This document shows, piece by piece, positions 48,905 to 60,320 of a stretch of DNA of 64,000 bases. Within the stretch, counting starts at the first letter, position 1; every line of letters starts with the position of its first letter. The stretch is taken from positions 2,480,001 through 2,544,000 of the forward strand of contig NC_089547.1 in NCBI RefSeq assembly GCF_040115645.1, given 5' to 3'. The DNA is from Euwallacea fornicatus (Eukaryota > Arthropoda > Insecta > Coleoptera > Curculionidae). Under the pieces are notes generated by a model. It saw only the letters and a program-made list of their open reading frames with translations. It did not search any database and was not told the origin of the DNA. The position numbers and the translations under genes were made by a program.

Positions 48905-50560
48905 TTTATGTTAACCTGAATCTGAACCAGCTTCAATTTTGGAAATTTTTCAAAAAAAGTAAAAGTTTTGCAATTTTTTTTTCCGGCAACATTCACAGAT
49001 TTTGACCTCACCGCGAGTCTGAGAGCCTCATTTGGAAATCCTATGTCGCGAAAATATAGATTCCGAACCTCCTATATGTTCCTGATCTTCTAAACAGTTT
49101 CGCCCAATTCGTTTGAGCAAAATTTCCTCATTGATTTGAATTATTTCAAAACACTAAAGTACCCACCACTGGACTTGATCCGATTCTTTGAAAAGCCCAG
49201 AATCATCCACTACACGGCACGCTTTCAGGAAACCGCCCCCTATATTTCTCCTCTTTTCCTGTTTTTTAATAAGCTTTGACACTCCCCTTTTGGTTGTTAT
49301 TTACCTAATCAACTACAGCTAATATTTGACAGGAGTGGGTCACCACATGACTGAATTCGAATTCGTTGCATTATTGATGACTCCTCAGGGATAAGCGGGA
49401 CGGGGTGAATCGTGAATTTGTTAATAATTCAGCGGCTCTTAATCAGATGCAGTAGGGATAGGGCTTAAAGGGGCGGTTCCGAGTCGCTCTACAGATATAT
49501 TTAGGTATTGGTTTACGAGACGGTTTTTCTCTATGATTATGTGCCTTTCGGGGTAATAAAAGCGAAGGTTAAATCCCATCATTAAATTGCTAAACTCTTT
49601 CAAAGAATAGAACCGCTGCAGCGCCGAATTGCTTGAACTCACGTTATGATCATATCGAAGATTTTACGATCATGCTTGAGACAGCATGAATTGAACATGA
49701 ACAAGTATTATTTCCAAGGAGATCACTCTGGTTCAGACTGCCTTTAAAATGTTTTCTGCGTCAAAAAAGCTGCAGAAATAGAAGAAAAACAGGCAATATT
49801 TTGCCACAGCATCATAACAAAAAGTCTAATAAAACAAGTAATAAACGTGGAAAGTCTAGTGGAATAGTCGGGGGTAAAACATCGTCGGACCTCTGCCCCT
49901 GCCCGGTCTAACCTCAATGTTACGGAAAAATTGCCCATTACGGGAAAAATAAATAAGGAGTGGCTCGAGTGCGCCGTAAATTTGATTTTCATTCCGCAAT
50001 GAAAGGCAGCTCATTTTTCCGATCTATTGAAGACCGGCCACTGACTTAGGGCCAAGTGAGTTGTTAATGGATAGAATTTATCGACCGCAAACTCTCCTCG
50101 CACACAAACACATACAATTCCTTGATGTTCTCGACTAAACAAAATAATCGAGGAAACAAAATCAACGTCAATATCCCATAATTTATTGCCGAATTATTTG
50201 CTTTTATCCGGATCGAGCCTCCTTAATAAAACAAAGTGAAGGGCGCTTGGGGATGAAAAAAACCTTTGAAAAATCGAAACCATTTGCTGCAAAGCGGTTG
50301 AAAAATAGGAGAAATCGCGAACAGAGGTCCCGTATTAGCCCAGTTTCGGTTGAATCAGGTATTTATTGAATTTTTTCAGGGCGTCTGCCTGTTAAACCGG
50401 CTTAAGGAAACACTTTATAAAAGGCGGAGCGATGAAAGGAAGGGCAGGCAGAAACAAAGAATTATTGCGGATACATTTACACCGTTTCAGTAACTTCGGG
50501 GATTGTGAGCGGTTACTCATTTTGGTACGAGTTTTTTCAATCGTTCATAGCTCATCGATC
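48905..50560. other. Gene-free stretch, nothing recognised
   Basis: Short frames only, with no motif, RNA gene or repeat pair detected. Confidence 0.35.
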
Positions 50561-50663
50561 TACCAGGTCTGTAAATATGAAACCGGAATCTTTTAATTAA
50601 AAGTATAACTTAGCTGCGCAATAATTATAAAAAATATTTTATTCGAAATATTTCCCATCGTTA

Positions 50664-51391
50664 TACAGGGTGTCCCACAAGTGTTTCATTATATTTCAGT
50701 GGGTAATAGTGCATTGAAAAATAATATGACTCCCTATATAAACCATATTCCAATAATGCTTCATTAAGAAGATACAGGGTGTTAAACTTTACTTAAAAAA
50801 TCTAACTTTTATTGATATATTCAAAACCGTTTGAGATATGTAAGTGAAATTTGGCATGTTTTGAGAGTTAATGTAGACGCATTTATTTATGCAAAAGGGC
50901 TATTTTTCGTTTCACCAGTGACGTGCGTACGGACACCTCTCAGCACATTTTTAAAGAAAAACATGGTGCGCCACTGCTTTTTATCAAAATAAAAATTATT
51001 TTTAGAAGTTTAATTTCATTTAGAAGAAAAACGCTCACTTGACTCTTTTTCGTCCGACGTATCGTTTGCCAGTAAAAAATTGAATACCGTCTATATGCAC
51101 GATATTCTCTAAATGGTTTTAATAATATTAAGTTAGTTTTAAATATTATTTATTTGCTATAACATTATAGAAATTGTTCAAATTGGTGGCCATTTTGTTT
51201 AATACATAATTGAGCTCGCCTGTTCATTGATACTCTGATACGTTGAAATATTCCAGGTGTGTTTTAAGTTTAACACCCTGTATCTTCTTAATGAAGCATT
51301 ATTGGAATATGGTTTATATAGGGAGTCATATTATTTTTCAATGTACTATTACCCACTGAAATATAATGAAACACTTGTGGGACACCCTGTA
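50664..51391. mobile_element. 728-bp TACAGGGTGTCCC foldback element nested in mariner
   Basis: The inverted repeats run 50662-50789 and 51266-51393: 128 bp with one mismatch (GTGCATTG against GTACATTG). Each arm has TACAGGGTG at its tip and a second TACAGGGTGTTAAAC exactly 109 bp inside (50773 on the left; ending at 51282 on the right). The element is best read as CAGGG...CCCTG flanked by a TA duplication (50664-50665 and 51390-51391), because removing it with one TA joins the mariner reading frame without a shift. The interior keeps a transposase C-terminus, listed separately. Confidence 0.9.
51165..51257 (-). pseudogene. Residual transposase C-terminus inside the nested element
   Basis: Thirty codons and a stop on the minus strand read PGIFQRIRVSMNRRAQLCIK and then QNGHQFEQFL. 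This has the form of the C-terminus of NVWAGI/DD41D-like transposases, which typically end in a basic helix, C-I/L, and GxxFEHLL. The upstream coding part has been deleted. It shows that the nested element derives from a coding parent of this class. The assignment is from motif form, not from a database search. Confidence 0.65.
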
Positions 51392-52569
51392 TATACATTT
51401 TTCCCATCTCTCTGGCGATTTGTGGACGCCACGCCAAGAGAACTGTTGTTCTTTTGAGGCAAACCATTCATCCAGCCATTTTTGAACTGTTTCGTAAGAG
51501 GTGAAGTGCTGTTCTACAAGAGCGTGTCCCATCGATGCAAATAAGTGATAATCGGATGGTGCTAAGTCGGGTGAATAAGCCGCATGCGATAGTACTTCCC
51601 AATGAGACGTTCCAATCGTTTCCTTCACCAGTTTTGCAGTGTGTGATGGTGCATTATCATGAAGCAATATCACCTTGTGTTGCCGTTCTTGATATTCTGG
51701 TCGTCTTTCACGCAAAGCTCGATGCAAGTCCATCATTTGTTGTCGGTAAAGTTCAGTATTAACTGTTTCTCCAGGTTTTAGCAGCTCATAATAAATTACG
51801 CCTTTTTGATCCCACCAAACACAGAGCATTGTTTTCCGTCCATATCGATTTGGTCTTGCTGACGATGCCGATGGTTCGCCTGGAGTTACCCATGATTTTT
51901 TTACGTTTGGGATTCTCAAAATAGTACCATTTTTCGTCACCAGTCACAATTCGATGAAGAAATGACTTTCTGTTATACCTGGTATTGGCAAGTAATTTTT
52001 CGATTTTCTTGCTGTCTTTCATTGAGTTCATGTGGAACCCATTTTCCTATCTTCTAAATTTTTCCCATAGCTTTCAAACGAATGGAAATGGCTTCTCGTG
52101 TCACATTTAATTGGTTCGCTAATTGTTGTTGAGTTTGAGTATCGTTCTCATCTAACAAAGCTTGCAACTCGCCGTCTTCAAACTTTTTCGGTGGTTTTCC
52201 ACGCTCTTCGTTATTGACGTCAAAATTCCCACTTTTGAATTTTTTAAACCACTCATAGCACTGTGATTTTCCAAGGGCATGTTCACCGTAAGCTTCAACA
52301 AGCATGCGATGTGAATCTGCAGCCATTTTTTTCAAGTGGTAACAGAAAATCAATGCTGTCGGCAAATCGTAATTTGTAGGCACAAAATTCGACATACTCA
52401 AAGCTATTGCAAACTGTACTGCAGTATTGAACCTGTATTGTTATGATTTGAAAATCGTTCTCAGATGTAAATAAGAGATATAGTACCTTAATAACACGAT
52501 AATATTATGTATATTGACCACTATGGATATTTGGAGGCAAATTCTGGTTTCATATTTACAGACCTGGTA

Positions 52570-55364
52570 TATCGTGTTCATGTTGCGTGAAAAGTGGATG
52601 CTCACCAGTTGTACAAAAAAAAAATGTGACAAATTTACTTTAGAACATCCATAAAATATCAATAACACTATCTAGTTCTTGGAAAACTCCTTTCCACTGC
52701 AAATTAACCGGAAGTGTGAAGTAACGGCAACAAACGCAAATGAAACACAAATTTTACAAAATTTTGTTCCATCAGAATTTTTTGATAAAATCGATCCCCC
52801 ACCACCACAAGGAGAGCTGTTTTTTAATCATACCGACGGGAACACAGATCCGAAGATTTGGCCAATCAAAATTCGGTAGCGGTCGACAGAGACGAATCAG
52901 ATTTATCGGCCCCACATAAACCCTCATCGAGTGCATACGAGGAGCGATCAATAGATATTTCGCTATTTTATTGCAATGCACCGTCCAGAAGATTTGTCAT
53001 ATCACAATTCTAGCGCTGTTGCAAATAACTTCGTACAGACTCTATTTATTTTTCGGTGCGAAACTCAATGTCAAATCTGAGTTTAACGTAGAGTTCATAA
53101 ATCCGGTTTAAGGAAAGCGGACAAGTTCGCTGCACTGAGAATTGTTTATATCGAAAATTGCTTCAATTTCGCTCAAATCTATAGGAGAATAGCTCCATCG
53201 AGGTCTGATCACTGGTGATTTAAAGACATGCCAAACTCAGCTGAAATGGCCGTATATCATCAAGTTCACAGACGTTGAAAGTTGGCGAAAATTCTAAAGG
53301 AATTCAGAGACACACCAAGAAGTCTCGGCAGGTCCCAAAATGTGCCGGATCTATTGAATATCAAACGTATCGCTCATCAAGTTATCAACAGACCCACTGA
53401 GACGTGCGCCGGTGTGATAGAATTCACATATTGATCTGGTTTATACGGGATGGCATGAAATCAAAGTGCAATAAAAATGCAACAGCCTACGTTTTATGTT
53501 AAAAATTGCGATAAAAATGTTTTTCAAATTTGTGTGTTGAATCGTATCCCAAAGAAAAAAGTAGAATTTTATAGGAGAAGCAAAAAAATGTTTAAAAACG
53601 TTTTCCATAAAACTTGCAAGCCTTTCATTTCGTATTGATGCATTATCAACAGTTCTGCTCTAAATGCCTCAAACCGCTTTTCGTGGAAACAGAACACCTA
53701 AAAGCACAGCCGCAGGAGGGTTGAACTCTGTCGCTGTTAATATAATCCTGAACGCCTTCGAGTACTCGCAATTTTAATTAACAACTGCATCAGAAGTCAC
53801 TCACATGTCAAATTTTATTCAACTGTCTAATTACCGAGGGGTGCGTCTCGTTGGGGTGATGCCGAATTTTAATAAAACCGGGTGCATTTTAGTGTGAGAC
53901 ATTTCAGCTTATTACGAATAATTGAAACAATAAGAGTTGTTGCAGATGAGGGTAGTGTTCAGTTGTTTGGTAAAGCTATATTCTATAGGTCCAGATAAAA
54001 GTGGAAACATTAGGGAAAGTATTACGCTAGAGGAAGAAAATTGATCCTGGGACGTCTGAATCGGTCGGAAATATGCACAGCACACCAGTCGGGACTTCTT
54101 GCGTCCGTTTCTGACACTCTCTGACGATCCGGAATTAGCTTTCTTTCCTGTTGGAAGACAGTTTATATACTTCTGGATTGGGTCTTAAAATTAAATTTGT
54201 TTCGGTTTTTGTCTCGAGAAGCTTTACCAGCTAACCAGAAAAGACTAATCATAAGTTTAATCCAAGACGCCAAATGCCTTCAGACGATATACTTGTTGTG
54301 GGTCAGAGTCTCCAAGAGCACGATCACGGCTTTCGGCTTCACTTAAACTAAAGTTGCTGAAGCTCGATTAAACAACCGGAAATCAGCAAGTATCTGCGGA
54401 AAACTGCAGGATTAACTTTGACTTTGATAAATGCCAATTTCTCATTACCACGTGAAATATCTCGATGTCGCATATTGACATCAGTTAGTGAAATTTGCTG
54501 AGAGTCCGCTCACGTTCAACATATGGAAATTTGAAAGTGTCCACTGTTCAAAAAATAAATGAAATCGTTACTTATGTAAATTACTGTCTGAACCTAGTGG
54601 TAATCATATTAATCATTTTCAAGTACCGTCGAAGAAGTTGATAACCAAAAATTTAACCTTCCAATGTAATCCATTTTACTGCACCATCTACCTCAACAAC
54701 CGTCTGGGGGAATCACTAGAAACTCCTTTTGTATTTATGAAAAGTATCCATTTAACAGCCGTTCAGACTCCCATGAATTTATATGCGTTTTCATTTAAAA
54801 AACATTTTATGGGGATATATATGGGGTTAATAAAGGTACATTTGAAAATTAGTGGAAACCCTAAAGAGTTTCTCAAAAAAGCGGGGCGTCATAAAGTGTC
54901 ATTTTCCACGTGATAAAATCGTCTTTGGATCCTGTGTTAGTTCCTAGATTGTTTTTTTAACCTTGAGATGCAGTGACTTGAAGCTATTAAGTTTTAAAAA
55001 AAATTTTAGACATTTGCAGTGCCTCATAAAAAAATTAATACAGCAGTTAGCTTAAGTTAGATTTTTATAATTTTAGTATGGATTCTCTCATAAGATCGCT
55101 GGAACAGGCACAAATACTCATTTGATCAAAAATACACAGAGGGTTTTTGACAATAACAGTTTTAATTATCACCTCTTCAAGTTCAATATTCTTGATTTTT
55201 TCAAATAGTCCGAGGTCCGAGATAAATAAACACCCTATAGTACTTTTAAATCATATCAATAACAAATCAATACTGAATCACTTATGATTGATAGAAAAGT
55301 AGTGCAGGGGGATATAGATTTGGGAGAGTTCAAACGGGGTGGTCCACGGAAAGAAGAAACGGAA
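52570..55364. other. Gene-free stretch with one solo repeat end
   Basis: A lone AACACCCTATAG at about 55229-55240, preceded by GAGATAAATA, resembles the right end of TACAGGGTG-family elements. No other feature was recognised; open frames here lack known motifs. Confidence 0.35.
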
Positions 55365-55640
55365 TTACCTCGTATGTCTTGTTAAGCAAGGTGGTTTTAG
55401 TATAGTTGAGTTATGGCGACTATCCTGCCATTGTTTCTGCAGTTGTAGTAGGTTTTTGGTTATTTTGGTCATGTGTGTGAGTTTGCGAAGTAATTGGTTG
55501 GGTGGGTTGTGTAACGGGTGTCCAGGGTATTTTATTTTTGCAATTAATCTTAGTGCAGTCTGTTCCGTTGTTTGGATATATTGTTTAGTTTTTTCTGTTG
55601 CATTTGTCCTTGGTAGGTGTCCATAATCTAACAGTGGTCA
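55365..55640 (-). pseudogene. LINE ORF2 C-terminal fragment
   Basis: On the minus strand a frame of about 88 codons ends in a TAA at 55367-55365. It begins LLDYGHLPRTNATEKTKQYI and continues QTTEQTALRLIAKIKYPGHP, then NQLLRKLTHMTKITKNLLQL. The pattern (S/L)xxDYG, then IQxxQxxALRLI, is the region just after the reverse-transcriptase thumb in jockey/CR1-type LINE ORF2 proteins. The RT core and endonuclease are absent, so this is a 5'-truncated copy, the usual fate of LINE insertions. A second fragment is at 60140-60320. Confidence 0.55.
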
Positions 55641-58600
55641 ACAAAAAGATTTCTATGTTTTTGTTGCAGCTTTAGTACTGACCTCTTTGCCCTCGCATGT
55701 GAACGTTCGGAATGTTTTGTCCTTTTGGTGATCGCCAGTCTGACGTTTCGTACATGTTCTGTAAATTTAACGTTTTTGGCGATGGGGTGACATGTCACTT
55801 TAACCAACTACAAATTAATGGTTTCCTCTTTGAGAAAATTACTCTCCTGATATTGTAATATTTATTATAATACCAAATAAACAAAAAATTTCGGATTTTT
55901 TTAACTTATTTCCCATTAAGTATCCGCATGTTTTCGGGATCGTGGAATGAACAGGGTACTAGGTGAGGTGAAATAAAACAACAAAACACTTGAAAAATAT
56001 AACAAATAGCATAATGGAACCTAGCCTAAGCTTACCATAGTCAAATCCACCATATGTGTTTTAACTCTTTTTTAATTATGTTATATGTTTGTTTTTATTT
56101 AGGTTAGAATTTTTAATACCTTTTATTATATTTTTCAAACTGTTTTTTTTGTTTTGTTTGACTCCATCTAGTGCGCCTATTCACTTCATGGTTCCAAATG
56201 CTTGCAGATACTTATATAGAAAATAAGTTAAAAAAAATCAGTAATTTTTGTCAAAAATCACATATTACAATATCAAAAAAGAAATCATTAATTTTTGGTG
56301 GGTGTAAAAAGTGACATGGACCCCTCGCAAATGTAAATTTATTATAAAACGGAATATATGCGCGTAATTGGCGTCTTCCAAAATCACGTAGAACTACACC
56401 CCTCCCTAGCTTAAGGCGTACTGCTTGCGAGTCAGCGACGCAAGCCGATCGTTGACAGTGGCCTGTCTCCCTCGCACTTACCAATCGTCTAATTGCCTTT
56501 CGCTCGCACTCACGAAAACTGCACGTTTCGGTGGGTAAAGTTCTCTAGACCCGTCAATAGCTATTCCTAAGTACTTCAAATAATTCCTTGCTTCCCTTGT
56601 GTCTCGGTCTGGTATTATTGCTGGCGAATCTGTTTTGATTTGATCAATGAAATAAAATTTTCATAAATGCGGAAGGTAAATCGCAACTGTGAGGGAGATC
56701 GTTCTGACTTGTAAATAACACCAGCGCATATCGTTTCTTTGATGTCACGACGAAATACCGACACAATGGATGGTCGTAACATCGGGTCATAATGTTACAG
56801 TCGTGCGATACGGCGTTACAGGATGCCGCTACGCGGTCCATACTGGTTGCGAGACAGTTTCGCGATATGATGTTTTGTTGCATAGATGTACGCGCTTTTA
56901 CAATCCCGCTGGAGTGATGTCCAGTTTTTGAAACGTGAGAGTAGGACATTAGAGCAGAGCCTCACGAAATTACGTGTATGTATTGAAGTGAACACGGTTG
57001 GAACATATTGCCTCGTCCGTTTCCAGGGAATGTTTACCTCCCAGATTTAGAATCTGGCCCCCGATGTCTGTCGCACGTAGCTGTCTATTCAATACCGATA
57101 GCTACGATCCCGGTCGTTATTACCATTAAATAAAAATCTCGCTAACGATACTTCTTCGGGGTTCATTATTTATAGTGCGGCAAATTAATGACGGCCTACA
57201 TTTTTTCCAGGAGTATGGCGTCATTTATAACCCACAAGTAAAGAATATCTGGCAATAACGGCTGCGTCCGAGTGGTCCGATAAAACCAGATGGGCAGCAT
57301 TATTAAATATAATATTTCAGGCAAATATTCCATAAATAACGAACTGTCGTGGACGTGAGGTCCGGCTTTTCATTATATTTATGACAGCCATTCGCTGCAT
57401 GCCTTCAGGTGGTTTATTATTATTTTTTTCGAGCCACCACATTCCAGTCATGGTATCAAAGCCGCACTGGAAATCAATTCAGGGGTTAGTCCTCAAGTGC
57501 AGTGATATGTTTGGCCAATAAATGTTGAGAAACACTATAGGAATTCGCAATTATTAACCATAAAAGTCGCGATAAATCGTAACTAGAGGTGACCTTAATG
57601 CCCTTTTATTACTCGACTGCCAGTTGCGGGTTCAAATTATCCTCAAAACTGACCCGAGAAGACGTTTATTAGCGGGGAGCAGAGCCTGGTCATAATGTTG
57701 GATGAAAAATGCGGGCCGGGCCGTCATAAGTCAGGCTAAAGGCGCTCTAAATTAGGAAATAGAGGCGCAACTCCACACTTGACAATCCAAGTGGATCGAG
57801 GATGCTGTCCAGATGTCCTTTTAGGTTACGCCTTATTAGATGGTCGGAAAATACTCGAGCAATTCAAGTAAACAACATGTTTCTCATGTGAAATCAAAAA
57901 ATCTGATAGTGCGAAACAGCACCTACTGAACTATCCATCTCTCCTTTTTTTGCTGCTTTGTAGTTTCCGTTTCCGTTCGCCAAGCTGACGGCCCTAAAAT
58001 AAGACAAAAAGGGACCAAACAGTTAGAGAAAGAAAGTAATCTTTTCGCCATTTCGGATTTGCGGAAAATTGGAATCGCAGAGGTATTTTAAACGGATAAG
58101 GGATGGCTTTTTATCGAGGTGGCTATTTGTACTTTTGTGTGGATCAGGCGATCATCGATTACCACGCACACAGGGCGGAAATCAAAAGTCGCTCCCCAGT
58201 TATATTGTGTATCGTTATTTGAATTATTCGCGACATTTGTCAAACGGAGTCGCAAGGGTGAGCGAGGGGTGCCACAGCCCTTATGGGAGTTTTGGGCCTT
58301 TAGCATAAGCTCTGTCGTTTATTGGAAATTAAATCGCGTTGCTTTCAGTGTGGCATAAATTCGAATACATGTCTGGAGGTATTAAAATGGTAAGGTGTCT
58401 CATAATCCCGCAATTTCAACACAGGGAATAACAAATTGTCGAAGGGTGCTGCTGATTAGGTTTTATAGCATAAATCCGACTTGAGGAGGACTATCGCATT
58501 CCGTTTCTCCTAACATTCCAATCTATCTTCCGAAATGTAGCCATTATCCCGTTAAACCGTTAGCGTCTCCCGCATGTCTGATTGAGCAATAACTCCTGAT

Positions 58601-59202
58601 TTATGCTCCCTATTAATTATTCGGTTATTCTGCGACCATTTGCACTGATTTCTGACTCAGCTCCTGCATAAAGCTCAAACCTCAGAATTTTTATTCAACT
58701 CAAGGCAATTAAACGCAAAAGTTTTTTTTTTATTTTGCCGACGGCCGATAAATTATTAGCTTATCCGCGGACGTGGGACCAGCCATTAGCGGACAGAGAC
58801 CATTACGGTAACAAATGATGGAAGGAAGAAGGAGAGGTAGAGAGCGGCGACACAGAGACAAAATCGGGAATCAGTGACATTCCGAGCACCCGTACATGAT
58901 CAAGTAATTAATGACCCTTATAAATCAAGACTTATTGTTCGATCGAAACGCGGCTGGAAACTTTACATTGCAGTAAGCTGGATTTTGCTCTAAAGCCAGA
59001 GCTTGCATTATCAATTTTTTTCAAATGTACATAGACAAAGTCAGGGTGGCAGCGAATATAAATGAGGTCAGCGACTATTCACACACAAGAAGTGGAAAAC
59101 CATATCGATTTATTGAGGCGTCCTGAAGTATCTCGAGTTGCTTATATACATATAACTAAGAATCTGCGTTTAAAAAATCCATGAAATACGGACAGTTTCC
59201 GC
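55641..59202. other. Gene-free stretch with possible regulatory patch
   Basis: No gene recognised. Sequence from about 57030 to 57560 is balanced in composition, free of repeats, and holds several TTTATNAC-, CATAAAT- and TAATGAC-like sites of the kind bound by homeodomain proteins. It is a plausible enhancer, by appearance only. Confidence 0.3.
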
Positions 59203-59909
59203 TCACACAGTCCAGTATTAATAACATTAACCCTTGTAATTTTGGAAAAATAATGCTTCAAACCAGAGTATCAAACAATTAGGGTTTCAGTAAAAAAGGA
59301 AGAACGCCAATTGTTTTTTTTTTGGTCATGAACCTTTTAGATTTTTTGTTGGTTTGTTAATAAATAACATAATAATTGCATGGAAATATCAGTTTACTTT
59401 ACTGCTGGAGTCTCAACAAGAAATCTTAAAACGACCTCAGTGAGACAGCCTCGAATTTTCTCCCACGTCTCGGAATTTGATATAGGGCGAATTATCAGCA
59501 CGAAGGAGGGCGGACTTTCTTATCGCGAAATTGTCCGAAGAATAAATCGTAACCACACCACTATTGCGCGGATATAGCTAAAAAAACCTTAACACCTGCT
59601 GTTATGGTTTGGGGTGCGATATGTTTTGGTCCAAGACTTCTTGTATCCATTCCAGGCACTCTAAACGCACATCGCTAGATTAACAATGTCCTAAAACCAG
59701 TGTTAGTACCCTTCATGCAGATTTTATCAAATGACATTTTCCAACAAAATGGTGCAAGGTCGCATACTGCGAACATTACTCGAAGGTAAGCACAATTGGA
59801 AATGCTGCCTTGGCCTGCACGGTCACCAGACCTATCACCTATCGAACGTCTTGGGGACATGATGAGTTGCTGTCAACAAAATTTACCGAGATCTCAAAAT
59901 AATTTGATT
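59203..59909 (+). mobile_element. Non-autonomous Tc1-like element, copy C (3' truncated)
   Basis: The 5' arm is recognisable from TCCAGTATTAATAACATTAA through TTGTAATTTTGG and AATAATGCTTCA to GTTTCAGTAAAAAAG, matching copies A and B. The outer tip of the arm is degraded, so the start is approximate. The 3' end stops within the transposase C-terminus at about 59909, and no right arm is present. Confidence 0.65.
59380..59905 (+). pseudogene. Tc1-like transposase with the same internal deletion, copy C
   Basis: The N-terminal part (59380-59577) encodes a helix-turn-helix ending LSYREIVRRINRNHTTIARI and a stop. The catalytic half follows at once: VMVWGAICFGPRLLVSIPG, then IFQQNGARSHTANITRR, where asparagine replaces the catalytic aspartate of QQDNAR. 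After an indel it continues LPWPARSPDLSPIERLGDM. The deletion junction (GCGGATATAGCTA then AAAACCTTAACA) is the same as in copy A. The frame ends by truncation near NNLI. Confidence 0.8.
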
Positions 59910-60139
59910 AGAGGGAGCCCTTTGTGACACGTCTCGCAGTCAAGAAATTACTGATTGTAGTTCTAAAAGAAATTTTGAAATCATATTCAAATTTTTGAGA
60001 GCGCTATTTTGGATTTTCAACGTTTTGAATTGAGCCTTTTTTCTCGATTACAACGATCCTAAGACAACCGGAAAAAATGTGCGACATGTTAAAATTCAGT
60101 TTTCCAGTTGAGAAGAAATATTAAAAAAATCGTGTTTTT
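59910..60139. other. Short spacer, nothing recognised
   Basis: AT-rich non-coding sequence between two transposon fragments. Confidence 0.35.
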
Positions 60140-60320
60140 GCACACCAAAAATTCGCTGGACAGTTCGTCCAACCAATTGCTACACAAACGCAGTCACATA
60201 ATAAGAGTAACTGAAACACTCCAAAAATATAGGCAACATGCAAAAACAATCCTTCCAACCGAACCCTTGTGAATCCTCTTTGCCTTATAAGACAAAAAAG
60301 ACAATCCTGCTTCCTTTTGC
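60140..60320 (+). pseudogene. LINE ORF2 C-terminal fragment, second copy
   Basis: On the plus strand the frame reads NQLLHKRSHIIRVTETLQKY, then RQHAKTILPTEPL and a stop. It aligns with NQLLRKLTHMTKITKNLLQL of the fragment at 55365-55640, in opposite orientation. Upstream codons are shifted or lost. It is shorter and more decayed than the first copy. Confidence 0.5.

Larger units (their letters stand above)
50639..52395 (-). pseudogene. Mariner transposase, near-complete, split by a nested MITE
   Basis: Start ATG at 52395 (SNFVPTNYDLPTALIFC). The helix-turn-helix region follows, with CYEWFKKFKSGNFDVNNEER and KKFEDGELQALLDENDTQTQ. A TAG at 52056-52054 replaces glutamine in GKI-KIGKWVPHELNERQQ. 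A small deletion shifts frame after ENRK (near 51990). One extra A in a seven-A run near 51905 shifts it again after NPKRKK. The catalytic residues are all present: HRIVTGDEKW, LLHDNAPSHTAK and YSPDLAPSDYHLF, which is DD34D spacing. The conserved tail ERWEKCIY is interrupted by the nested element and resumes as NDGKYFE and a stop at 50641-50639. It cannot encode active enzyme as it stands. Confidence 0.9.
50561..52569 (-). mobile_element. Mariner element, near-complete, with nested insertion
   Basis: A 2009-bp span with 29-bp inverted ends. The left end begins TACCAGGTCTGTAAATATGA and continues AACCGGAAT. The inverted right end is identical except for one base (AACCAGAAT). Removing the nested 0.73-kb element leaves about 1.28 kb, the standard mariner size. 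The transposase is on the minus strand. TA lies at both outer ends. Compared with the TACGAG mariner relics this copy is much better preserved. Confidence 0.9.

Noticed and set aside
51257..51457. Plus-strand open frame of 66 codons
   Set aside because: It is the reverse of the MITE arm and of the mariner 3' end, so it is not a gene.
55339..55626. Plus-strand Cys-rich 95-codon frame that resembled the minus frame at 60330-60121
   Set aside because: The similarity is explained by antisense reading of two LINE ORF2 fragments; it is not a protein family.
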